Assembly: GCA_016870915.1 (NCBI GenBank)
Contig: VFZY01000043.1
Location: 1 to 35,700, forward strand
From: Acidobacteriota bacterium
GTDB lineage: Bacteria > Acidobacteriota > Terriglobia > Bryobacterales > Bryobacteraceae
Direction of reading: 5' to 3'
DNA: 35,700 bases
The notes under the pieces are model-generated. The model was not told the origin of the DNA. It searched no databases and saw nothing but the letters and a program-made list of their open reading frames with translations. Position numbers and translations under genes: made by a program. Shown here piece by piece: positions 1-9,771 of this stretch; position 1 is the stretch's first letter, and every line of letters starts with the position of its first letter.

Positions 1-126
1 GTTTTGTTTGTCACCCATTGGGTGCTGTCCTCCGCAGGGGTCTTCGCTGCCTTCAAACCCCTATCGATATTGATGCGGACGAGCATCCAGGAGATTCGCA
101 CGCGCGGCTCAAAACGGAAATGTGGG
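1..126 (-). mobile_element. End of an IS1380-type element, left copy (partial)
   Basis: These 126 bases are the exact reverse complement of 35301-35426, where the upstream region of an IS1380-type transposase lies. Identity stops abruptly at 126/127 (t here, g in the reverse complement of the other copy), which marks the element's outer end. In this copy the transposase would start on the minus strand at base 18 and run out of the window to the left, so only its first six codons are visible. The element's other end and any target-site duplication are outside the window. The match length of exactly 126 at a sequence edge also fits a contig ending at a repeat in a k-mer assembly. Confidence 0.85.
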
Positions 127-590
127 TTCAGATAGTCCGGGCGCGGTGTGCCGTCGGGGTCCAGCCCGCCCGTGTCCCACGGTTGGGACTTCGAATAGCC
201 TTCGGGGCTTCCTCCCTGCAGGCAGATCGTGAACGCCAGCAGTCCATGGCGCCGCCACTCGGGCATCGCCGCGATGAACTCGCGCGTGTTGCGCTCCGGG
301 TCCCAGCGTCCCGTGTCCGGGTACTTCCACCTCACGGCAGTCTCGGCGTTGCGGTCGTCGAAGATGCCCTGCACCATGCGTGAGTTCATCAGCAGGCCTT
401 CAATCTTGCGGCCTCTGAATTGCCGGCCTTTGTAGGTCGGTTGTCCATTGATGTGAAAGGCGTCGCCGTGGATGGAAACCACGGTCTTTGACGCTGCTGC
501 CGCGGGCAGCGCGGCCATGGTGGTCAAAGTGGCGGCGCCTCCCAGCAGGCGCCGGCGAGTAATCGAATTGGAGGCAAACGAAAAAAACAT
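127..590 (-). pseudogene. Tat-exported glycosidase-like TIM-barrel protein, truncated by the IS
   Basis: The frame opens with ATG at 590, only 4 nt after the glpK stop, so it is probably co-transcribed with glpK. It encodes 154 residues before the IS junction at 126/127. Residues 12-34 form a Tat-type signal (RRRLLGG, then a hydrophobic stretch and AAAAS), so the product would be exported. The rest (FHINGQPTYKGRQFRG, WKYPDTGRWDP, EFIAAMPEWRRHGLLAFTI, then LDPDG) resembles the N-terminus of acidobacterial and planctomycetal cellulase-like glycosyl hydrolases. The rest of the catalytic barrel is missing. The frame stays open through the IS to the window edge, so a fusion protein could be made, but the native C-terminus is lost. 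Family recall only; the exact GH family is not known to me. Confidence 0.65.
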
Positions 591-594
591 GAAA

Positions 595-2076
595 TCAACC
601 TTCCCAGTTACGTGCGCGCTCAACGGCTTTCTTCCAGCGGGCGCGCAGACTCGCCACTTCGTCGCGGGACCGGCCCGGTTCAAAGCGCTGGTCCATCGCC
701 CACTGCTGGCCAATCTCATCGGTGCTGCTCCAGAACCCCACCGCCAGGCCCGCCAGATACGCGGCCCCAAGCGCGGTGGTCTCAGTCACCTTCGGGCGGG
801 CCACGGAAACACCCAGAAGGTCCGCCTGGAACTGCATCAGAAGGTTGTTGCGCGACGCTCCGCCATCCACCCGCAGCTCAGCCAGCGCGATCCCCGCATC
901 GGCGTGCATCGCCTCCAGCAGATCGGCCGATTGATGCGCAATGCTCTCCAGCGCGGCCCGCGCCAGGTGCGCCGCCGTCGTGCCACGCGTAATGCCGCTC
1001 ACCGACCCGCGTGCGTACTGGTCCCAGTACGGAGCGCCCAGGCCCGCGAACGCCGGCACCAGATAGACGCCGCCCGTGTCGAACACCTGCGCCGCCAACG
1101 CCTCGATCTCCGGAGCCGTCCGGATCAGGCCCAGCCCGTCGCGCAGCCACTGCACCACGGCGCCGGCGATGAACACGCTGCCCTCCAGGGCATACTCCAC
1201 CGCGCCGCCCGCCCGCCACGCCACCGTGGTCAGCAGGTTGTTGCGGGAAGCCACCGCCTGTGTGCCCGTGTTCTGCAGCATGAAGCAGCCCGTGCCGTAG
1301 GTGTTCTTGGTCAGCCCCGGGCGGTAACAGGCCTGGCCGAACAGCGCCGCCTGCTGGTCGCCGGCCATGCCCGCAATCGCAATCCCGCCCAGCGCCTCCA
1401 CCGCCGCCGTGCCGTACACCTCGCTCGACCCGCGCACCTCCGGCAGCATCGCCCGCGGAATCCGGAACAACTCCAGCAACTCCGGGTCCCAGTCGCACGT
1501 GTGGATGTTCAGCAGCATCGTGCGCGACGCATTGGACACGTCCGTCACATGCACCCGGCCGCCGGTCAGGTTCCACACCAGCCATGTGTCTATCGTGCCG
1601 AACGCCAGTTCACCCGCCTCGGCGCGAGCCCGCGCACCCGCCACATTGTCCAGAATCCAGGCGATCTTGCTCCCGGAAAAGTAAGCGTCGATCACCAGCC
1701 CCGTCTTGGCCTGAATAGCCGCCGCGTGGCCCGCCGCCCGCAGGGAGTCGCAGAAGGCGGCCGTCCGGCGGTCCTGCCACACAATCGCGTTGTAGACCGG
1801 CTCGCCCGTCTTCCGGTCCCACACCACCGTGGTCTCGCGCTGGTTCGTGATGCCCGCCGCCGCCACCTGCGCCGGTGCGCAGCCCGCTGTCGCCAGCGCC
1901 TCGGCCGCCACCCCAAGCTGCGTTCCCCAGATCTCCATCGGGTTGTGCTCAACCCAGCCGGCCTGCGGAAAGATCTGCTCGAACTCCTTCTGCGCCACGG
2001 CCGCAATCGAGCCGTCGCGCCGGAACAGAATCGCCCGGGAACTCGTGGTCCCCTGGTCAAGCGCAAGGATGTACAT
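595..2076 (-). CDS. glpK: Glycerol kinase
   Basis: This cytoplasmic FGGY-family kinase phosphorylates glycerol with ATP to sn-glycerol 3-phosphate. The 493-residue length matches the family (about 500). The N-terminal phosphate-binding loop DQGTTSSR is at residues 7-14, the substrate-side segment [10 protein letters not shown] at 77-86, and [15 protein letters not shown] near 126-140. The C-terminal domain carries the FGGY-type stretch [19 protein letters not shown]. No glpF or glpD is visible. The next gene in the transcription direction is the truncated glycosidase-like gene 4 nt downstream, and a Gfo/Idh/MocA oxidoreductase is divergent. The start at 2076 is supported by the alignment of the first residues ([13 protein letters not shown]) and by a TACACT box 8 nt upstream; no clear ribosome-binding site is seen. 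Confidence 0.97.
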   Translation of the reverse strand: MYILALDQGTTSSRAILFRRDGSIAAVAQKEFEQIFPQAGWVEHNPMEIWGTQLGVAAEALATAGCAPAQVAAAGITNQRETTVVWDRKTGEPVYNAIVWQDRRTAAFCDSLRAAGHAAAIQAKTGLVIDAYFSGSKIAWILDNVAGARARAEAGELAFGTIDTWLVWNLTGGRVHVTDVSNASRTMLLNIHTCDWDPELLELFRIPRAMLPEVRGSSEVYGTAAVEALGGIAIAGMAGDQQAALFGQACYRPGLTKNTYGTGCFMLQNTGTQAVASRNNLLTTVAWRAGGAVEYALEGSVFIAGAVVQWLRDGLGLIRTAPEIEALAAQVFDTGGVYLVPAFAGLGAPYWDQYARGSVSGITRGTTAAHLARAALESIAHQSADLLEAMHADAGIALAELRVDGGASRNNLLMQFQADLLGVSVARPKVTETTALGAAYLAGLAVGFWSSTDEIGQQWAMDQRFEPGRSRDEVASLRARWKKAVERARNWEG

Positions 2077-2119
2077 GAACCGCCAGTGTAGCGCGAACCG
2101 CCCGCTACAATGGCAGGTA
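2077..2119. promoter_or_regulatory. Divergent glpK / oxidoreductase promoter with a palindrome
   Basis: Only 43 bp separate two divergent start codons. A TACACT box lies on the minus strand (2090-2085, 8 nt before glpK) and a TACAAT box on the plus strand (2106-2111, 8 nt before the oxidoreductase). The inverted repeat TGTAGCG (2087-2093) / CGCTACA (2103-2109) overlaps both boxes with a 9-bp loop. No convincing -35 hexamer was found at 17 bp for either. The palindrome could be an operator or simply two mirrored -10 elements. Confidence 0.5.
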
Positions 2120-3130
2120 ATGTCTCAACCTGCCCGGCTGCGCGGAGCCATCATCGGCTGCGGATTCTTTGCCCAGTTCCATATCGATGGCTGGCGGCGC
2201 ATGGACGACGTTGAGATCGTCGCCGCCTGTGACGAACTGGTTGATCGTGCGGCCCAATTCGCGCCGCGCACCTACGCCACGCCCCGCGCCCTCCTCGCCA
2301 ACGAGAAGCTGGACTTCGTCGACATCGTCACCCGGCCCGATACGCATCTGCCGCTGGTGGCGCTGGCCATCCAGGCCGGGGTTCCGGCCATCTGCCAGAA
2401 GCCCATGGCGCCCACGTGGCCTGAGGCCTGTGACATGGCGCGTCTCGTGGCCGAAGCCCGGGCCCGTGTGATGATTCATGAGAACTGGCGATGGCAGCCC
2501 TGGTATCGCGAAGCGGGCCGCCGCCTGCGCGCGGGCGACATCGGCCAGCCGTACACATACCGGCTGCTCACCCGCCGCCGCGATGGATTCGGCGATGCGC
2601 CCTATGCGCACCAGCCGTACTTTAAGGACATGCCGCGGCTTCTCATCTATGAGACGCTGGTGCACCACCTGGATACGGCGCGGTTTCTGTTCGGTGAAGT
2701 CGAATGCCTCCACGCACTCGCCCGCAAACGGAATCCGGTCATCGCCGGTGAGGATCAGGTGCTCATCACCGTGCGCCATGACACGGGAGTCGACGGCTCC
2801 GTGGACGGCCACCGCTTTGGCGAACTGGAGCCGCCCAACGGCCCCGTCATGGGCGCGGCGTGGATCGAAGGCGAGACCGGCACGCTGTCGGTGGATGCCT
2901 CAGGCCGTGTGTTCCTGGAGGGGCGCCTGGTGTGGGATGAGGTGCCCGCCATCGGCTATCGCGGCGATTCGGTGCGTGCCACCCAGCGGCACTTCATCGA
3001 TTGCCTGCGCAGCGGCGCGGAGTTTGAGTCCGGCGCGGAAGAGTACCTGAAGACCTTCGCGCTGGTGGAAGCAGCCTATCGGAGTGCCGCCGAAGGGCGG
3101 CTGGTGAAGCCGTCCCTTGGGATGGTCTGA
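2120..3130 (+). CDS. Gfo/Idh/MocA family NAD(P)-dependent oxidoreductase
   Basis: The predicted enzyme has 336 residues. An N-terminal Rossmann fold carries the dinucleotide loop [11 protein letters not shown], followed by the family's Lys motif as CQKPMAPT (usually EKP; the Lys is kept and Glu is Gln). The C-terminal half has [13 protein letters not shown], matching the GVHxxD-type catalytic region. Family members oxidise or isomerise sugars, inositols or related polyols in the cytosol; the substrate here cannot be read from sequence. The open frame continues upstream inside the glpK antisense strand, but ATG 2120 is chosen because the Rossmann strand starts 9 residues later and a TACAAT box precedes it by 8 nt. 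A secreted esterase follows 26 nt downstream. Confidence 0.85.
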   Translation: MSQPARLRGAIIGCGFFAQFHIDGWRRMDDVEIVAACDELVDRAAQFAPRTYATPRALLANEKLDFVDIVTRPDTHLPLVALAIQAGVPAICQKPMAPTWPEACDMARLVAEARARVMIHENWRWQPWYREAGRRLRAGDIGQPYTYRLLTRRRDGFGDAPYAHQPYFKDMPRLLIYETLVHHLDTARFLFGEVECLHALARKRNPVIAGEDQVLITVRHDTGVDGSVDGHRFGELEPPNGPVMGAAWIEGETGTLSVDASGRVFLEGRLVWDEVPAIGYRGDSVRATQRHFIDCLRSGAEFESGAEEYLKTFALVEAAYRSAAEGRLVKPSLGMV

Positions 3131-3133
3131 CGT

Positions 3134-3139
3134 TACGAT
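3134..3139 (+). promoter_or_regulatory. Possible -10 box (TACGAT) for the esterase gene
   Basis: TACGAT lies just after the stop of the upstream oxidoreductase gene, 17 nt before the chosen esterase start. GAGGAG at 3144-3149 is a good ribosome-binding site, but a transcript starting about 7 nt after the box would contain only part of it. Co-transcription with the upstream gene is equally possible. Confidence 0.3.
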
Positions 3140-3156
3140 GGATGAGGAGTTTTTCG

Positions 3157-4254
3157 ATGTACCGTTTCTACACAGCTTTCTTGATTCTCGGCCTGGCCTG
3201 GGGCCAGCAGCCGCCGCAGGCCGCGCCGCCAAAGCGCACGCCGCCGCCGGCCCGGGACCCGAATACGCCCGGCTACGTGAAGGCCACGGAACTGCCCGAC
3301 GGCCAGGTGCCGAAACCGGCGCAGGATGGCAACTTCATCATCGGGCCCACCCACAATCCGGCTCCGGAAATGGCCGTGCGCGAAGGCGTCCCTCAGGGCG
3401 ACATCTTCGAGTTCACCATGGAGTCCACCGACAGCAAAATCTATCCCGGCATTGCCCGCGAAGCCGGCACCTTCGCCGTCGTCGACCCGGCCGATCCGCG
3501 CAAGGTGATCGTCAACAGCTTCCCGCGGCCTTACACCCGCAAGGTGGCTGTCTACGTTCCCAAGCAGTATGTGAAGGGAACGGAAGCGCCCTTCATCGTC
3601 GGCGCCGACGGTCCGGACCGGTCGCTGTTCGTCGCCCTCGACAACCTCATCCATGAGAAGCGCGTGCCCGTCATGATCGCCATCTCCATCGGCAACGGCA
3701 GCGGTGACGCCCAGGGCAGCCAGCGCGGCCTGGAGTACGACACCATGTCCGGCCTCTACGCGACGTTCGTCGAAATGGAAGTGCTGCCGCTCGTCGAACA
3801 GAAATACGGTGTGAAGCTGACCAGGAATCCGGATGGCCGAGCCACCATGGGCTGCAGTTCCGGAGCCTCCGCCGCCCTGTCCATGGCCTGGTATCGCACG
3901 GACCTCTACCCCCGCGTCCTCAGCTACTCCGGCACCTACGTTTACCAGCAGTGGCCCTACAATGCCGAGACCCCGCGCGGGGCCTGGGAGTATCACGACT
4001 CCATCATCCCGAACAGCCCGAAGAAGCCGCTTCGGATCTGGATGCACATCAGCGACCGCGACAACCTGATCACCCGCGACGACTACCATGACTGGGTGCT
4101 GGCCAATGAGCGCATGGCGAAAGTGCTGGCCGACAAAGGCTACCCTTACCAGTTCGTGTTCGCCCGCAATGCCGCTCACTGCGACCGCGGCGTCAAGGCC
4201 CAGACCCTGCCCCTGGCCCTCGAATACGTGTGGCGCGGCTACTCGCCCCGGTGA
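3157..4254 (+). CDS. Secreted alpha/beta-hydrolase esterase (enterochelin-esterase-like)
   Basis: The 365-residue product has a signal peptide (MYRFYTAFLILGLAWGQ, cleavage near residue 16) and a proline-rich linker, then an esterase-D/Fes-like alpha/beta-hydrolase domain. The nucleophile elbow MGCSSG places Ser234, and His341 in NAAHCDRG is the likely catalytic His. SDRDN near residue 290 is a plausible acid region. An in-frame ATG at 3142 also exists, but 3157 is preferred because GAGGAG lies 7 nt upstream and the signal peptide starts there. Family members hydrolyse siderophore, sugar-feruloyl or similar esters in the periplasm; the substrate is unknown. The 3' end overlaps the convergent meaB by 16 bp. 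Confidence 0.8.
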   Translation: MYRFYTAFLILGLAWGQQPPQAAPPKRTPPPARDPNTPGYVKATELPDGQVPKPAQDGNFIIGPTHNPAPEMAVREGVPQGDIFEFTMESTDSKIYPGIAREAGTFAVVDPADPRKVIVNSFPRPYTRKVAVYVPKQYVKGTEAPFIVGADGPDRSLFVALDNLIHEKRVPVMIAISIGNGSGDAQGSQRGLEYDTMSGLYATFVEMEVLPLVEQKYGVKLTRNPDGRATMGCSSGASAALSMAWYRTDLYPRVLSYSGTYVYQQWPYNAETPRGAWEYHDSIIPNSPKKPLRIWMHISDRDNLITRDDYHDWVLANERMAKVLADKGYPYQFVFARNAAHCDRGVKAQTLPLALEYVWRGYSPR

Positions 4255-5188
4255 AGAAAACGGCGCACGCGCGCGGCGGCCCGTTCGCGCCGCGATCCTG
4301 AGTCCGCTTCGGCCGCGTAACGCCGGAAGCGCTCAAGCAACCCGGCCTCGGCCAGTTCGCGCACGGCGATCTCTTCCTGGGCGGCGCGCCGGGCGGCGAA
4401 AGCCCCGGCCGCCCTCAACGCTTCGGCCCTCCGCGTGATGGCTGCGGCGAGTTCAGGCACGCCCTCCCCGGTCATCGCCGAACCGGCGAGCACCACGGTG
4501 GATGACGTTGTGCTGAGCCGAAGGGCTCCTTCGATCTCAGCCCGCGCCTCCAGCGACTGGGCGCGCCGGTCGCCGTCGGCCTTGTTGACCAGCACCACGT
4601 CGGCCACCTCGAGCACACCTCGCTTCAACGCCTGCAGTTCGTCGCCGCCGCCGGAAAGCGTCACCAGCACAAGGATGTCGGTCAGGTCCCGCACGGCCTG
4701 CTCCGCCTGGCCCACGCCCACCGTCTCCACGACGATGGGCCCGTAGCCGGCGGCCTCGAACACAGTAATCGCATCGCGCGCCCCGGGCGCGACGCCGCCC
4801 AACTGACCGCTGTTCGGAGCCGGGCGGACAAAGGCCCGCGGGTGCGAGGCCAGGCGGGTCATCCGGGTCTTGTCGCCCAGGACGCTGCCGCCGGTGACGC
4901 CGCTCGACGGGTCAATCGCCAGCACGGCCGGGCGCAGCCCGCCGGACTCAATCCATTGCAGGCCCAGCGCCTCAATGAGCGTGCTCTTGCCCGCGCCCGG
5001 CAAACCGCTGATCCCGATGCGGAGCGCATCCGAGGGAACGCCCTCGCACAAGCCGAGCAGTTCGGCGGCCAGCGCGCGGTCGTCCGGGTGCGTGCTCTCA
5101 ACCAGGGTGAGCGCCTGGCCCAGAGCCGCACGGTCGCCCGAACGCAGCCGTTCGAAGTACTGTCCCGCGGTAACGGCGCGGCGAGGTG

Positions 5189-5192
<4 letters not shown>
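4239..5192 (-). CDS. meaB: Methylmalonyl-CoA mutase-associated GTPase MeaB
   Basis: This 317-residue G3E-family GTPase protects methylmalonyl-CoA mutase and gates its adenosylcobalamin loading. Walker A is GLPGAGKST at residues 63-71. The family stretch [20 protein letters not shown] is at 92-111, ETVGVGQ at 156-162, and the guanine-specificity motif NKAD at 203-206. It starts inside the mutase stop (ATGA, 4-bp overlap at 5189-5192), so it is translationally coupled as the last gene of the mce-mutase-meaB operon. Its 3' end overlaps the convergent esterase gene by 16 bp. Length and motifs are normal for the family. Confidence 0.95.
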
Positions 5193-7766
<2,574 letters not shown>

Positions 7767-7774
<8 letters not shown>

Positions 7775-8234
7775 CCGCGGGCGCCTCGACGATCTCGATC
7801 AGGTAGCCGAACGGTGTCTCGGCGTGCGACTTGGGGTGCAGGAAGAACACCCGGGTGCCGCGTGAACCGGGGCGCGGCGCGGCGTCAACGATCCGGAAGC
7901 CGGCCTTGGCCAGGGATTGATAGGCGGCCTCAATGTCGGGCACGCGGTAGGCGATGTGGGCAAAGCCGGGGCGGCCGCCGTTGCGCTCCACCACCTTCTG
8001 CACCGGGGACGCCGGCGAGAGCGGTTCGAGAAGCTGGATCAGATTCGGGCCGCCGCCGATGCGCAGCAGCACCTCCCGCACCTGATCGCCGCCCAGAACG
8101 TCCTCGCGGTGCACCTCAAGAAAGCCCAGGCGCCGGTAAGCCGCCACCTGCGCTTCCAACTCACCGGCCGGAACGGCGATGGCGATGTGGTCAATCCATT
8201 GCAGAGCGCTGTGATGTTCCGCGGGGGCCAACAT
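7767..8234 (-). CDS. mce: Methylmalonyl-CoA epimerase (VOC fold)
   Basis: This 155-residue metal-dependent epimerase interconverts (S)- and (R)-methylmalonyl-CoA and so supplies the mutase. The VOC-fold metal ligands are visible: His16 (WIDHIAIAV), Gln67 (NLIQLLE), His93 (GFAHIAYRV) and Glu147 (YLIEIVE). It is the first gene of the operon mce - mutase - meaB, overlapping the mutase start by 8 bp. The upstream spacing to the divergent transglutaminase-like gene is only 44 bp. No clear ribosome-binding site or well-placed -10 box is seen for this gene (TATGTT at 8243-8238 is only 3 nt away), so the exact start is less certain than the identity. Confidence 0.93.
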
Positions 8235-8265
8235 TGAACATAGCAGACGCCCGCGGGTTTCCTGA

Positions 8266-8271
8266 TACCCT
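8266..8271 (+). promoter_or_regulatory. -10 box TACCCT, 7 nt before a GTG start
   Basis: TACCCT lies 7 nt upstream of the GTG at 8279. The same spacing recurs at several other gene starts in the window, and it favours GTG 8279 over the GTG at 8288. No -35 element is recognisable. Confidence 0.4.
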
Positions 8272-8278
8272 CAGGGGC

Positions 8279-8887
8279 GTGACAGGAGTGAACGCTCTCG
8301 GCCGTCTGAAGAGTCCGGCGGCGATACAGGCTTTTCTCGACGATCTCGCCTACAACAAGGAGCCCGAGGGACCCACCTGCAAGGGGCCGGTGGCGGTGTT
8401 GAAAACCGGTTCGGCGCACTGCATGGAAGGGGCGCTGGTGGCGGCCCTGGCGTTGCGGATGAGGGGACACCCGGCGCTGCTGGTGGACCTGGAGGCGGTG
8501 CGCGACGATGACCACGTTCTGGCGGTGTTCAAGGAGCAGGGGCATTGGGGCGCGATCGCCAAGTCAAACTACGCCGGACTGCGCTTCCGGGAACCGGTTT
8601 ACCGCACGCTCCGCGAACTGGCGCTCTCCTACTTCGAGCACTACTACAATCCGGCGGGTGAGAAGACGCTGCGGGCCTTTTCGCGGCCGGTGAATCTGGC
8701 CCGGTTCGACCGGCTGGGCTGGGCGGTGACGGAAGACGAGGTGTGGTACATCCCGGAGCACCTCACCACGGTGCGGCACACGGCGCTGCTGGGTCCGGAA
8801 CTGGCGCGGGTGCGGCGGCGGATGGACCCGCGGTCCTACCGCGCCGGTCTGACCGGATCGGTGGAAGCCGGCCGGGAAGAAAAGTAA
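8279..8887 (+). CDS. Transglutaminase-like cysteine-protease-fold protein
   Basis: The 202-residue protein starts at GTG; no ATG lies near the conserved beginning, and the long upstream frame is only the antisense of the mce-mutase genes. Cys48 in SAHCMEGALVAALALRMRG starts a helix as in transglutaminase-like domains. His79 in DDDHVLAVF follows at the expected distance, and WGAIAKSNYAG (90-100) could supply the third residue. Such soluble domains act as proteases, peptide-modifying enzymes or non-catalytic folds, so the reaction is unknown. It is divergent from mce and sits 61 nt upstream of the DUF4159 operon. I saw no signal peptide, so a cytoplasmic location is likely. Confidence 0.65.
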   Translation: MTGVNALGRLKSPAAIQAFLDDLAYNKEPEGPTCKGPVAVLKTGSAHCMEGALVAALALRMRGHPALLVDLEAVRDDDHVLAVFKEQGHWGAIAKSNYAGLRFREPVYRTLRELALSYFEHYYNPAGEKTLRAFSRPVNLARFDRLGWAVTEDEVWYIPEHLTTVRHTALLGPELARVRRRMDPRSYRAGLTGSVEAGREEK

Positions 8888-8889
8888 CC

Positions 8890-8918
8890 TTGTGATATTC
8901 TGATCGTCGAACCATAGA
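8890..8918 (+). promoter_or_regulatory. Possible promoter of the MoxR-VWA operon
   Basis: TTGTGA (8890-8895) and CATAGA (8913-8918) are 17 bp apart, and TATTCT at 8896-8901 is an alternative -10 box. Either would give a leader long enough to hold the GAAGAGG ribosome-binding site near 8938-8944 before ATG 8949. Weak match; this is the only gap before eight tightly spaced genes. Confidence 0.25.
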
Positions 8919-8948
8919 GGACGCGCTGGTTGCGCGGGAAGAGGCAGA

Positions 8949-9752
8949 ATGCGCTTCAGGGCATGGACGGCGGGCGCTGTCTTGTTGGTGATCGCGTTGA
9001 GCGCGCTATACGGCCAGCGCCGTGGCGGCCGCGGATTCTTCGACGAAGACGAGTATGTTCCCGATCCGGCGGACAAGGACGAGAAGACCGAGTACGTGTT
9101 CACGCGCCTGCGGTATCCCTCCTACCGGGGCGGCTCGGGATCCTGGGGCTATCGCGGCAGCTGGACCACGGACTACCCGAAGGCGGACCGGCACTTTGTG
9201 CAGGGCGTCCGCCGGCTCACCCGCATCCATGTCCGGTCCGTTGAGCACGTGTTGGATCTGGACACCGACGACATCTACAACTATCCCTGGATCTACGCGG
9301 TGGAGGTTGGGCATTGGGACCTCTCGGACAAGCAGGCGGCGAAGCTGCGCGACTATCTGCTGCGCGGAGGGTTCCTGCTGGTGGATGACTTCCACGGCTC
9401 CATTGAATGGGAGATCTTCATGTCCTCCATGGCGCGGGTGTTCCCTGAGCACCCGGTGGAGGACATCGACAACAAGGACCACATCCTGAATGTTCTCTAC
9501 GATCTGAAGGACCGCTTCCAGGTGCCGGGCATCGTGATGTTCTACACCGGGCGCACCTACGAACAGGACGGCGTTGAGCCGCGCTGGCGGGCCATCCGGG
9601 ACGACAAAGGCCGAATCGTCGTGGCGATCTGCCACAACATGGACCTGGGCGATGCCTGGGAACATGCCGACCACCCGCGCTATCCCGAGAAGTATTCGGG
9701 GCTTGCCTACCGGACGGCGATCAACTACATCATCTATTCGATGACGCATTGA
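8949..9752 (+). CDS. DUF4159 domain-containing exported protein
   Basis: The product has 267 residues with an N-terminal signal peptide or anchor (MRFRAWTAGAVLLVIALSAL, then YGQ). The mature part matches DUF4159: FVFTRLRYP-like start (YVFTRLRYPSY), TDYPKADRHFVQGVRRLT, YAVEVGHWDLSD, LRDYLLRGGFLLVDDFHG and a C-terminal GLAYRTAINYIIYSMTH. DUF4159 has a glutamine-amidotransferase/flavodoxin-like fold without known activity, and is regularly found beside MoxR, DUF58 and VWA genes. It opens the eight-gene operon; the next gene starts 19 nt downstream. A GAAGAGG ribosome-binding site supports the start. The periplasmic location is inferred from the signal peptide. Confidence 0.85.
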   Translation: MRFRAWTAGAVLLVIALSALYGQRRGGRGFFDEDEYVPDPADKDEKTEYVFTRLRYPSYRGGSGSWGYRGSWTTDYPKADRHFVQGVRRLTRIHVRSVEHVLDLDTDDIYNYPWIYAVEVGHWDLSDKQAAKLRDYLLRGGFLLVDDFHGSIEWEIFMSSMARVFPEHPVEDIDNKDHILNVLYDLKDRFQVPGIVMFYTGRTYEQDGVEPRWRAIRDDKGRIVVAICHNMDLGDAWEHADHPRYPEKYSGLAYRTAINYIIYSMTH

Positions 9753-9771
9753 AGGAAGAACCAACGCCCGC

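Noticed and set aside
472-2091. Long plus-strand ORF opposite glpK
   Set aside because: It is the antisense shadow of a well-conserved glycerol kinase in high-GC DNA; its Arg/His/Pro-rich translation shows no domain.
4490-4545. Palindrome-like stretch around ctgagccgaagggctccttcg
   Set aside because: It lies inside meaB in a continuous, conserved-length frame. It was not found elsewhere in the window, so no repeat family is supported.
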